A stretch of DNA of 64,000 nt from Pterobdella sp. o SKG-2022 (Eukaryota; Annelida; Clitellata; Hirudinida; Piscicolidae), in NCBI GenBank assembly GCA_964035795.1, contig OZ038322.1, positions 13,996,711-14,060,710 on the forward strand, in the 5' to 3' direction. Below the pieces are notes generated by a model, which had not been told where the DNA came from, ran no database searches, and saw nothing but the letters and a program-made list of their open reading frames with translations. The number at the start of each line of letters is the position of its first letter. Positions within the stretch are counted from its first letter, which is position 1. Below, in pieces: positions 38,940 to 50,812 of this stretch. A program made the translations under genes and the position numbers.

Positions 38940-40890
38940 GATTACTAGTTAATTTTTTTATTTATATAGCGCAAATTTAAAATGAATTGACTTGCGTGAA
39001 TAAGCGTAAATAGAAAATCTAGTTAAAATTTCAATGATCTAAATTAAGTTTTAGTTTGAAACATCTTTAAAAGCGAGAGGATTTAAGGGTTTAAAGCATA
39101 TTTGACATTTTTCAAATGTTTTGAGTTGTTTCTAATTTTATTATATAATCATTCCATCAAATGAAATGTTGCATGAACAACAAGGGGAAATATTAGGCAT
39201 GAAGTTTTGTAGGCCCAAAAACCATGTGATCACAAGGAATATTAGAAGCATACGTAACAGGTTCAAATAGTTATCTTATATAACTTTGAATTCAAACGCG
39301 ACGCATTCATTCATTCATATATTAAACTGTCCATTCATCCATTTGCCCATTTACCCATTCACCCATCTATCCTTTTGTTTTGTTATAAATCCACCCATCC
39401 ACACACATCTCTCATCTATCTCTGCCAGCCTCCATCGGACACGTGGGCGTATGCAAGAAAACCGCCAGTGTTTTTCTTAATCTCAATCTTTATTTAACTC
39501 TTTATCTAGAGCTCATTTTACAGAAAAAACTTTTAACCGTAATTATTTTAAGACATGATAAACAGGGAAATTATTTTTTACGGCAGTTCATACTTCATTG
39601 TTTTGAAAGAAAAGCTTTTAGCGAGAAAAATAACATAGGTTTTACGACCAAACATCAGAAATGAAAAGTTAGTGTTCAAAAATAAACTTGAAGTTTTAAG
39701 GTGTTTTCAACGTGGTTTGAAACACATGCCTTCTAAACTGCATCCAATTATACCTTTGTGTTGGAAATTATCATTAAATATTATCATAAGTAGGATTAAT
39801 TGAAACTATTAATTTTGAACATAATAATTATTAAAACCAGAAAGTATCAATCAGAATAATAAAATTATTAACTTAACCATGACATAATAACTGAAAATAC
39901 AAAATACCAACCGAAACTATAAAAATAAAGATGAAAACTAAAATAAAACAAAATAACCAACTTGATAAAATAAAAATAATTAAGACTGCAAGTTCAGACA
40001 AAAAGTGAATCAATGAGAAGGCATTCAAACAATATTCAACTAGTAACATGTCTGCTTATCCTTTGAAGATAAAGGCCTCAATTAAATACTGAATCTACTC
40101 TGAATACAATGATAAAAAAATAATAATAAGAATGATGGAATAGTTAAAAAAAGAAAAAATAACAAAAAGATAAAAAAGTAGCAATAATAAGAATAAAAAT
40201 GATAATGATACTAATAAAAAAAAAGAAATTCTAATAAGGGAAAAACTCAAAAAATTGTAACAACAATAATGATAAACAATAAAAATCAGTAAAAAATCAA
40301 TAATTGGAAAACAATAAAAACACAGTACTTTTGAAATTAGCATAATGAAAACGACGAAGAGAGTGGTAATAGAATTAATGAAAATATGTGTAAAAAATAA
40401 TCATACAAATAATAAAAAGTAATACGAAAAATAAAAAACATACAAAATAAACATTGATACAGTTGAAAAAAAAACACTAAAATAATTTTTGAAAAAGTTA
40501 AAAAAAGACTTAGATGCAAACACTAATTAAGGGTGAATCACAAAAGGTTGAATTAAAAAAAAATTTATGTCGTTCTATTTTTAAACTTGCATATTTATGA
40601 CATTAAACTATAATAAGTACAGTGAATTTTAAAAAAAGATATTAATAATATAATAATAATAATAACAACAATAAATCAATAATTAAAAAAATAAAAACGG
40701 AATTATAGCGACAATTATAAAATATTAACAACAAAAACAACAATAATAACAGCATAAATAAAACAATTTGTTCAGAATTGATATGTTAAATAGCATCAGT
40801 GATAAAACAAGTTTGTGAATTTAAAAAGTTTAAAAAACTGAAACACGAGGTTTTTAAAGAAGAAAAGACTAAAAAGTTTTAATGGAAGCT
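38940..40890. other. AT-rich intergenic region
   Basis: No gene recognised. It includes a TTTATATAGCGC LINE-tail-like motif near 38.96 kb, a CATT/CCAT simple repeat at about 39.30-39.40 kb and A-rich low complexity from 39.8 kb to the tandem array. Confidence 0.5.
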
Positions 40891-40896
40891 TTTAAA

Positions 40897-41236
40897 ATAC
40901 ATATAGTTGACTTCTATATTATGTTCGAAAATACATATAGTTGACTTCTATATTATGTTCGAAAATACATATAGTTGACTTCTATATTATGTTCGAAAAT
41001 ACATATAGTTGACTTCTATATTATGTTCGAAAATACATATAGTTGACTTCTATATTATGTTCGAAAATACATATAGTTGACTTCTATATTATGTTCGACA
41101 ATACATATAGTTGACTTCTATATTAGGTTCGAAAATACATATAGTTGACTTCTATATTAGGTTCGAAAATACATATAGTTGACTTCTATATTAGGTTAGA
41201 AAATACATATAGTTGACTTCTATATCAGGTATACTG
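40897..41236. repeat. 34-bp tandem repeat array, ten copies
   Basis: Copies start at 40897, 40931, 40965, 40999, 41033, 41067, 41101, 41135, 41169 and 41203, exactly 34 bp apart. Each begins ATACATATAGTTGACTTC. Linkers read ATGTTCGAAA after copies 1-5, ATGTTCGACA after copy 6, then AGGTTCGAAA and AGGTTAGAAA. No ORF or obvious hairpin. Confidence 0.97.
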
Positions 41237-41574
41237 CAAAAAAAATCTTTATAATTATTATATTATAAGTGAAACTTCAAGTAGATAAAAATAGGAGAAT
41301 AACTTCGAAGAATCAACATAATTAAAACAAGAATATAAAAAAAATAGAAAAAAATATGAAAGCTATAAACATACCAAACTAAATCTTAATAATTGAAAGC
41401 AATTAATGAATATAATCTTCTCTATGTTATTATCATCTTTATAATAGTCGTCATTGACTACTTTTTTTATACCAATAATGGATATAAAACGTGCTTAAAA
41501 AGCTTCAAGTGGGTTGAAGTTGTGATGATGATATCGACACAATAACAGTATTAATACAAATCAAAAAAACAACA

Positions 41575-42560
41575 TTATTATTATTATTATTATTATTTTT
41601 TATTTGTAGGGCGCGCAGTTTGCAAACTAGGTTTGCTGCAGAGGCGCTGTTCTCATCAGAAGGGCTATGAGAAAGAAATTTGGCTATAAAGATGCGTTTT
41701 TAAACGCTTGCGAAAAATTTTAAGAGAAGGTGAAAGACGGACATTAAGTGGAAGAGAGTTCCATAAGTGAGGGGCAATATGCGAGAAGGAGCGATGTAAG
41801 AAAGGTTTAGAAGAGACAGGCTGATGTAGGCATAAACCAGAGTTGGAAGACCTGAGAGACTCAGGAGTCTGTCTAATGGAAAGACGGTCATATAAATAAG
41901 CCGGGCATTAAAATATAAGATGTTAGCCGTGAGCCATAGCAACTTGAACTGGGCTCTTAGTACGACCGGCAGCCAATGGAGGCGATCAAGACAGGTGTGA
42001 GATGAAGAATAGTAGTCGGCTTGAAGAGCGGTTTTAGCAGCGCGATTTTGTAGAGATTGCAACTTAGAAATAAGACAGTTCGGGAGTCGACAAAGAAGAG
42101 AGTTACAGTAATCAATCCTTGAAAGAACTAAAGAGATGATCAGAGCAACGGCAGTGTCAGAGGGTAGGAACTTGCGTGCCTGTCTGATCGCATGGAGATG
42201 AAAGTTGGATGATTGTATGATCTGAGAGACAAAGTGTGTAAAGTTGAGTCTAGAATCAAGAGTTACACCTAGTATCTTCAGTTTGGACGTTACGGAAAGA
42301 GTAGTGCCGTCAAAGATTACTTCAGTGGGAAGATTGGATTTGGAAAGGAGTATGGGACTGCCGACAAACATCACTTCGCTTTTGTTAGGATTCAACATGA
42401 GGTGATTGTTAGAAAACCAAAGATTGAGCTCAGTGATGCATTCAGATATCTTAGTGAGGCTGGGATGAGGATCAAGGTAGGAGGCGCCTGTAAAGAGGGT
42501 AATATCATCAGCAAACTGATGATATAGAACGTCGTGCATGTTTAAAATAGGGTTGTAGTG
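41575..42560 (-). mobile_element. CR1/L2-like LINE, 3' part of reverse transcriptase
   Basis: A 279-codon frame has the RT catalytic box FADDITLF, then LMLNPNKSEVMF, KILGVTLDSRLNF, LVLSRIDYCNSLL, LQNRAAK and LDRLHWLPV, all typical CR1/L2 blocks. Near 41.9 kb a frameshift moves the rest (YDRLSIRQTPESLRSSNSG, then HLWNSLPLNVR and FRKRLKTHL) to another frame. The element is 5'-truncated upstream of the RT palm and has an (AAT)n 3' tail (plus-strand ATT at 41577-41597). Relatively intact, so fairly recent. Confidence 0.85.
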
Positions 42561-42599
42561 GCATCAAGGCGGCAAGATAGAGAACTTTTACATCACCTT

Positions 42600-44890
42600 A
42601 ATACTATTTTCATTATTTATTTATTATTTTTATTTATATTATTTTTATAATAATTATTATTAATTTTGAGCTTTACTCACGGCTGAGTCGGTTATGCTTT
42701 GGTACCGGGCATTTGCAAAAGGCCAGGGGGACTAAAATCTAATTTTCTGACTCTTTTTTGCACTTTTCTTTAATAAACTCACTACCAGATAAGGCTGATC
42801 TTTATTCAAATAATACACTAATTAGTTTTGGAAATTTTATTTGTTATTTTTATGTTTTTATAATTGTTTTTTTTATTATTTCTATAAATATTATGTGTAT
42901 TTTTTATTAAGTTATTTTTGTTCTTTTATTTTTTTCACGAATATTACTACGGTCAAGTGGATGTAAATATGTGTCAAGGAGAAAATAAAATCATGTGTCT
43001 CTCATAATGTGTGTTTGTTTGTGTGAATTTTGTTTGTGTGAATTTTTGTGTGTTTGTTTGTGTGTTTTTCAGTTTGCTTATTTGTATGTCTATCTGTTTT
43101 TGTGTAACAAACCTCTCTCCCACAGTCCTCATCAACAATGTTGTCAAAGAACATCAAGTATCAATTGTTTTTGCAGTTAATCAAAACATTATTATTTACA
43201 TTATTAATTTTGATATTATGGTTTTTTTTTCAAATATGAGCTTAATTTTTTGTCAGTTTATTATTATTTCTATTATTATCTTCCTTAAATAGCTATCTAT
43301 ATTCATTTTTAGACCATTGTTAATAACTACAGTGCACTGAAGATAGCAGGATACATTTAAAAGGTCAATGTGCAGATTCGAAGAACCCAAGATTTGTTCT
43401 AGATCAATTCATGATTTACTAATTAATAATTGAATTATCTTGAAGGAAAAAATCATATTGAATACTCCAATTTCTTGCAATAACCATCACACAATACTGT
43501 AATGTGATATGTACTATATGAAAGGACCTTATTTTCGCGGTGGTATATGATATCTTTTAGTTATGCTTTGTCACGTTTTTAATTAATATCCCTGTATGTA
43601 AAAGTTTCAAGTTATAGACCAAATGAAGTTTTCAACCTTGAGAGCATAATTGAGACGATTCATAACCACCCAAGTCAGAATTATAATTAGAGAAAAGTAG
43701 ATGGCAAAATGGTATTTATAATTTAAAGTTGGACTTTATATATTTTATTAAAATTGTTTAAATTTTATGGTGATTATAGTGTTAAATAAAAAAAATAATT
43801 TGAGAATTTTAGCAGATATAATAATCATGCATGAATAAATTAATGGAATGATTTTTTTTATTGATTTCTACAAACGTAAAAGAAAAGTTAAAGAAACTTT
43901 CAGAAAGATTATTGGTTACTATTTTCAGATGCACTCGAATATTTATAAAATGTATATTTTAGTACATTTCAAGCTCAGTTTGATTTATAATTATATTTTG
44001 CGTATTAATTGTTTCTTCATTAAATTATATAATGATCAATTTAGTTCAAACTGTGAAAGCTACTTGAAAGATTCAATTGATCAGTTTTTTAAAATAGTAC
44101 GCGAACTCTGAATTTTTTACGATGAGAAACTACATTGAAGTTTATTATTGATATTTTTATGTTTTAAAAATCTCAACCTTTCTCAATAAGAAACAATTTG
44201 TGGTTCACTTTTTAAGATATCATTTGTATACACACAAGTGCACAAATAAACATCCACAAAAACAAGCAGACACACAAACAAGCACATACATACGCACACA
44301 CCTGTATCAATATAAACAAGCTCATTCCTACATCTTATTTGGTTAAGTTAAACTTGAAGAAACTTAAGAGCAAGACAAACAAACCCATGTTGAAAAGATA
44401 TATACAGACATATAGACAGACATACATTAATTTATACAGCCTTTGAAACACACAAAAACATAAATGAAAACATTTTATAAATTATATTTATATGTATTTA
44501 TTGCTACAGTGTAGTCATGATTATAGGTGCATGTCTAACTATTTCAGCTGATTCTTCAAAACTAACACAGGAATTCCAATATGTTTAATATCTGACTGGT
44601 ATTTTATACGTAGATAGTTCAGTTTAGTTTTAAGTTTAAAAAATACAACTAAATTTTTAATTACTACCACTTGCATCATCATCACTATTCTCCTATTCAT
44701 CCATCTCTTTCATTTTCTCATCAACACTTGAAACATCACAGACCTAATTGAACAAAAAACATTGAACAAAAAATCTTAGAAATTAAACAAAAATGTTGGA
44801 GACAATAGTTTTACTGAAAATTAAATTATTATTTCAGAACAGAAAAGAAAAATACTCTAGCAACATCAAAACAATTACTAGAACAGTCCA
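42600..44890. other. AT-rich region without recognised genes
   Basis: T-rich and TG-rich low complexity. Open frames (for example 43848-44111) have AT-driven composition and no family motif. Confidence 0.5.
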
Positions 44891-44896
44891 AATAAA

Positions 44897-45195
44897 CCAC
44901 CAAAACACTCATTAAACATCGACAAGCCATCAAAGATTGCAGATCGATGGTGAGTCATAGGCCTTTGTTTCAAACTTTATTTCAATTTAAGTCTGCACGA
45001 ACAAGGATCGATTAAATATTAATTATTAATCAAATGACTAATTCAGATTGAAATTATAAAAAATTAATTATTTATATATTTAAAAAGTCAATTAATTTTT
45101 AATTGAAATAGGTCATTTAATTAAAATAACAACCTCAACTAACCGTAGGAGCCCTTCTAATTACAAGCCTCGCTTGTTTTTATTATTATTTTATA
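44897..45195 (+). repeat. Dispersed repeat, copy A
   Basis: Starts CCACCAAAACACTCATTAAAC, contains AGATCGATGGTGAGTCATA and ends ACAAGCCTCGCTTGTTTTTA plus an ATT tail. It aligns over its whole length with copy B at 50.5 kb. It encodes nothing I recognise; it may be a non-autonomous element or a retrotransposon end. Confidence 0.7.
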
Positions 45196-45529
45196 TTCTT
45201 AATATTGTTGCCTTAATATCCCTTATAATTGTTGTTTTTATTTTTGTTTCCATTACAAGACATATGGTCTCATTTGTATGGATAAACCCATATATTTCAT
45301 TTGAATATTGATGTTTGGTTTAAAAGATTTAAATATAGATCGAGTTCACAGAAAGGTTCCAAAAAAATACAAATAAGGTTCTTAGATGCGATAACAAAAA
45401 TGCAAACGAATTAAGTAAAATATTAGCTTAGGGCCATACAATTCGAAATTGAATTCCAAGTTTCATCTTGGTTGATACTTGAAAGATATAAAATCTGGTT
45501 TTATAGAAGATTTTCTTTGTTGGTTTAGG

Positions 45530-45743
45530 AACATCTCTCAACTTGACAGACGTACGAGGTACGCAAACAAAGAACTATGATGCTCCAAGCAGCCTTTCAT
45601 CATTCCTGATCTTCTACGTTGAGCCATATCCAAGTTTACAAAGACTTCGTGATAATTATTTTCGAATAACTATGAAAGTTCAAAAATTCACTTACACACT
45701 TGATAATGTAGGTTCTACTCATGAAGACTTCGTGACATTTTAA
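45530..45743 (+). CDS. Candidate terminal exon of an unknown gene
   Basis: After TTTGTTGGTTTAG the frame opens TSLNLTDVRGTQTKNYDAPS and continues with FLIFYVEPYPSLQRLRDNYF to a TAA stop, about 70 codons. Its balanced amino-acid composition stands out from the AT-rich surroundings. I do not recognise the family and found no partner exon, so it could be a gene end, a remnant or chance. Confidence 0.35.
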
Positions 45744-45749
45744 GCTCTT

Positions 45750-47450
45750 AGGAGTGTTTTATGTTGCATAACTTGATTTGGAAGAATTTGAATTGAAGAG
45801 TTTTATTTAAAATAAATGCAAGTGTTGGGAAACATGATTCGAAGAAAAAAATCTGATCGGAAGTGACAAAAAGTTGACAGCATCATATATAATAAACATA
45901 ATATATATGACAGCACCATTTCATGATTAATACTTTAAACCACGCAGATAATATGAAACAAACTGATAAATCATTGTTATTTACGTAATTTATAATACAA
46001 AAATTATCATCCCTAGAAAAATAATCAAACAAAAAGCATTGAAATAAAAATTGAACGCATGTAACAAAAAGGCAGCATGTAAGGCAAGCAAGGACCCTTT
46101 TTTCAAGACACCTGTTTGGTTCTCTGCAACATAAGGTCCACCAATCGGCTTCTTATATTCAAATCTTTCTATTTATTTATATAATCCCTGCAGAATTATT
46201 TTGAATAAATACATAATAAAGAATAAGTAAAAATTTAGATGGCAAAGTAGTTAAAAGGGGTACCGAGCGATCGATAAATGGGAGGCTTTTTGGCTCTTGA
46301 TACATCCGTACCATAGGGCTTGTCTTAACACACCCAACTGTACATATTTATCATGATTTCAAAATTTTAAATATATATTTTCCGGTTTGGCCCAAAAAGT
46401 GTGGAGTTTATTCGAACTTGGCGCAAAATTCTTCCAAGCTTTTTTCTAAATAAAATTTTTCAAATTATCTGAAGTTGAGCTATTTCTTAAACTCATGCAT
46501 TAAATATCAATTTTCAAAAATAAATGAAGTTGAGAAATTTAAGATTGGTTTAAATAGTAACAGTAGATTTTCAAAAAATTCTTTTTAGTTATATGAATAA
46601 GTGTTATTTGAATGCACTAATCAAATGATTGCCTAGTTAAACATCTTACATAAAGTCTTCAAGATCGATATCTTGTGTTCTTTTGATCGTTTATTGAAAG
46701 ATACCAAGTTATCTTGGCGTCAACATGGTGAGCTGATGATGGTATTGGTGAATACCGAAAATATCGCTTAATATTATTAGGAGTTTAATGTCTTTTGACT
46801 CATCGCATGAGGTTAGACGGAAAATATAAACAAATAAATATAATGGAAATATATATATCAAAAATGCCATTCTACGTCCTGCTGTTTATAAAGTAAACTA
46901 AAAAAAGATACAAAAATATATACACGAACTTTAGAAAAATTGGGGCTTGAGACAAATTTTAAACGAACAAAGAGACGATCAAAGTCTGAGCAATACTGAA
47001 CAACAATGTTCACCAAAGAACACTTGAACAACGAAAGCTTGCTGAAGAAGGAATAATTATGACTGATGCGGTTTTATGCAATGGCAGTTTCTTATGAACA
47101 AGAAGAAGAATCAGTGGGATAGAAGAAAAGCTCATATTCATCCAAAAATCTACGTTTCTTTTTTATAACAAGTCATTTCAGTGCCTTCAATAGCAAAGAA
47201 ATATGTATCCGTATAATCAGATAGGTTGAAAATGAGATTCTTCAATATAAAAATAAAAAAGATTTTTTTTGATTTTTGAGAAACAATCTTTGATTTGAAA
47301 GAAGAACTAAAGAAACTTACTAAAAAAGAAACAACCAATTTTGCTATTTGATTCAATAGCCTTGCTAGGATAAGAGCTAAAGAAAACTTGTTTTTTGATA
47401 AATTATTAAGCACCCTGGCAACAAGTTCATGCTATGACGACATCACTCAC
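45750..47450. other. AT-rich region without recognised genes
   Basis: No domain-bearing frame on either strand. Missing C-terminal TTC38-like exons would be expected here if that gene were intact, but I could not find them. Confidence 0.45.
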
Positions 47451-47974
47451 CTGAGCCCAGCTTCCTCCAATCTTGCTCCATTGATTCATCGTTTCCAGGA
47501 GTAAGTTGACCCCATCTTCGTAGTCATTCCTGTCAATCATCAACAAGCCATTTCCAATTGGCAGAGCATATTCCTTGGTGATCTTCTGCAAATCATTCTG
47601 CTCATCTCCAATAAAGTCCGCCATGTGACTCACGAAATTCTCAGCTTCCTGGTGTTGTTGAGAAGACAGCAATCCTAATAAGACATGAATGTCGTTGAAT
47701 GGCAGCAGGTGCTTGTTTACGTGTGATGATACAATGTTCTTAAAATGCTCTAACTCTTCAGGCATGGGTAAGTCTGCGTGGTAGTAGGTGGGATTGAAGG
47801 GTGGTGGTGGGGGAAAGAGTTGAAGAATGATTGATAGGTTTGAGAGGTAGTGGTGGATGGAGTTAAGAGGTAGGTTTGGAGAACAAATTTAACTGGTTGA
47901 CCTTATAAGCTGCCATGTCATTTGGGTATTTAAGAAGAATTTCTTCATATTTTTTTGATGCTTTAAACATTTTC
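47451..47974 (-). pseudogene. TTC38: TTC38-like fragment, two exons, middle of protein missing
   Basis: TTC38 is a tetratricopeptide-repeat protein of unclear function. The upstream exon (47974-47902; ACAG acceptor, GTCAAC donor) encodes KMFKASKKYEEILLKYPNDM, matching the family's ACELWEQIL..HPTDMLALK block. The downstream exon (about 47755 or 47775 to 47451; GTGAGT donor) encodes HVNKHLLPFNDIHVLLGLL and MNQWSKIGGSWAQ, matching HILLFNDAHFLM and IGGSNAQ. In the family these blocks are separated by roughly 180 residues, yet here by an interval under 150 bp with mismatched phases (0 versus 1). Upstream and C-terminal exons were not found. Likely a rearranged remnant, or a locus with misassembled exons. 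Confidence 0.7.
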
Positions 47975-48619
47975 CTGTTTTTTAAATAAAAAAATGAATA
48001 AGTGAAAAATTTTGAAAAAATTTAAAAACTTATATTGATTATATAGCAGTCGGCTATTACATTTCCTTCCCTCAACTTTATTGAGTGAGTCCACATTTAT
48101 TTGGCATTAAACTCATACTTCTTTCAACGCTACTCAACCAGGACTTTGCTGGTCTATCACGAAAACCACTTCCAGGCAGAAGAACTTCGGCACGTCTTTG
48201 ATACATATAGACGAACGTCTCACGTGACTAGACCAACAAAGACGACGGTTCTGTCAGGGACATCGAGTTTTGTAAGAAATTCTGATGATGGACTTTTGTT
48301 CTTTGGCTTAACGCTATATATCCAGCGGGTCTTGTACCTAACGTTGTGCTGTAGTCTTTGCAAAACAGAAATTGTTAGGACCCAGTTTTCCCTTACATAC
48401 AACAATGCAGAACGTACATAAGATGACTATAATCTGCCACGAGATTCCAAGGTGATATGTATAGAAGATTGGCAACAGTTTTTTAAATTTACTCCGAGCA
48501 ACTAAACTTTTGACGATAACTGCCAACTCACAATCTCCCCTTCAAAAGCTTCCAAAACAAGAATAAAAAAAAAGAGGGTTTCAATGCAGATTTCTGCTGT
48601 AAACCAAAATTCAGACCAA

Positions 48620-49440
48620 ACTCATAGCTGAGTTGTTTATTTATGCTTACTTGAATCTGCTCCAACGTACATGCTCTAAACTACATGAACAGCCTTTTCT
48701 TCAACCCCGGGCTTTCTCATTGCCCACCAAATCTCGACTCGATCGAAGCTTTTCTCTAGGTCAATGGCTAGATATTTTTCCTGCAACTGACTAGGAATGA
48801 AAACTGCGTCAGTGGCGTTTCTACCAGAAAGAAAGCCAAACTGCCTGTCATCAATATCAACCATCTTTCTAATTGGTCGCTCTAGGACGTGCTCAATAAG
48901 CTTTATCACATGATCTGTTAGCTTGAGGCTTCTATAATTTCCTCGATCCAAAGCATCCCTTTATCTTGTAGAGGTTTACAATGATGCTATCACGCCAATC
49001 AGCAGAAACAACCCCTTCATTAATATCTGGTTTGATGAAGTGGGCAAGGACTTCTAACCCTAAATGCTTAGACGCCTTCAACATTTCGGCCACTATGCTA
49101 GAGGATTAGGCTGCTTTGTGACAATTCATTTTTTCAATGGCATCACTAATCTGTGAAATTGTGACAAAAGGAGGGTGAACAAGATTTGGTGAAACAAAAG
49201 AAAAAGACTAGCTAGACCAATCGAACTCAACATTTGATAGTTTTTTAGGATATTCAACCAAGGCATTCATTTTTTGGGCATCACTACTTTTAAAATACAA
49301 ATATTTGTTAAAAGCCATTTTAGTTGGAACAAAATTTTCATAGGACTGCCAGTCCAAGTTAACATGCAACTTTAAATTATCGGAATTCAAAAATCGCCGT
49401 TCCCACACTTGGGTAGTTTGCCTGCCGTTGTCAAAAAAGA
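48620..49440 (-). mobile_element. Degenerate non-LTR retrotransposon RT fragment
   Basis: Frames with stops and shifts give IVAEMLKASKHLG and INEGVVSADWRDSIIVN, then NYRSLKLTDHVIKLIEHVLE, DDRQFGFLSGRNATDAVF and LEKSFDRV, the RT fingers/palm of the same family as the 60-kb element (there QFGFMPGKSTVDAIF, LEKAFDRAP). No catalytic YxDD box remains. Confidence 0.75.
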
Positions 49441-50533
49441 ATTTCCAATTTTCAAGCCAAATGACGAAAAAACTAGAATATCAGTTTTTCGATACCTACT
49501 ACCAAAGTCTACAATTATCCATGTTATAAAAATAAAAGCAGCTTTAGCTTGCAGATGCTAAGCTTGGTGCAGTTTGGTGTCATGCCTTCGAACCAATTTG
49601 GTGTCGTTTAGTGCCAAAAGTTAGATAGCATATAATTTTTTTTAAATCATCAAAAATATGAGAGAAATTTACAATTACACAGCAGTTGGCACAAACCCAT
49701 CTCTAAGACATTTCAGACCCTCGACATGCAAATGTTCTCGAGCACTCAGCACTTCTGTATGTTGCATGGTGAACTTAGCTAAAAGTGTGATCTAATTCAT
49801 GAATCTGATGAAAATTTAATACTTTGGTGTTGTTTGGCAAGATTTAAAGTAGTCTCAACATTTTGTTTGAATTCACTCTCATAAGAATAACCATGTCCTA
49901 AAAATGTGATCACATCACGAAAGACTCTTCCTAACACTTTATGAAAAAAGGATACATCATGAAACTAGTCTTTATTAATTAAGTAAAAAATGTTTAAGAG
50001 ACAAACAGAAAAAATGAACAAACCAAAATCAGGATCAGATTGCACCATATCCTCCAAAGACTTTGCCAAGCCTTCAAAACAGCTCAAATCATTTAAATGA
50101 TGTACTGATACTAAAAATTAATTTCCATTTGATGTTTTTTCATGTTATATCTGAGTTAAGCTAACATCACACAACTTGGCCGTTTCATTGTTTGTCGTCT
50201 GCAAACTCAACCCTTCCTCTTTCCACGCCTCAAAGTCACTTTTAAAAATCACCTACCATACTTTTCAGAGACATCGTATGTATTTTTCTTCAATATTTTG
50301 TAACGAAAAACATCAAATAAGAGGAATTTTCAATGCATTCATTGAGAATAAAAAGCTATAATTTTCGATAAGTTTAACCTGACAAAATAAACACTTTTTT
50401 ACTTGACAATCTCTCCAGTTCTGGTGCATGTTCACTTACAATCAGAATTATAACAGCATTACTTTTGTTCTATAAGTGAGTTCATTTTTAATAATTTTCA
50501 ATTACCAAACAAACACTGAAATACCACCAAAAT

Positions 50534-50812
50534 ACCACCAAACAACTCATTAAACATCGATAAGCCATCAAAGGTTGTAGATCGATGGTGAGTCATAAGC
50601 CTTCGTTTCACACTTCATTCCATTTAATTCTACACAAGTTATAAGTTAACAGAGATTAATTATTAATGAATAACCAATTTGAATTTGAACTATTAAATGC
50701 TTATAAATGAAGTTATTTCAATTGGAATGACTTATTTAATTAGTATAACAACCTCAGCCTTTCTGATTACAAGCCTCTTTCTCGTTTGTTATTATTATTT
50801 TTTTTTTTCAAC
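50534..50812 (+). repeat. Dispersed repeat, copy B
   Basis: Second copy of the repeat at 44.9 kb: CCACCAAACAACTCATTAAAC, AGATCGATGGTGAGTCATA, ACAAGCCTCTTTCTCG, then an ATT tail. It abuts the 3' end of the R2/NeSL-like element, so it may be part of a composite insertion. Confidence 0.7.

Noticed and set aside
42660..42745. Possible tRNA or SINE-like segment
   Set aside because: GC-richer than its flanks but no paired acceptor stem or convincing A/B boxes.
43848..44111. 87-codon plus-strand frame
   Set aside because: Composition (Ile, Tyr, Phe, Lys, Asn) is what AT-rich random DNA gives; no motif or splice evidence.
48101..48421. 106-codon plus-strand frame
   Set aside because: Region has somewhat higher GC but neither strand gives a recognisable domain; possibly retrotransposon debris.
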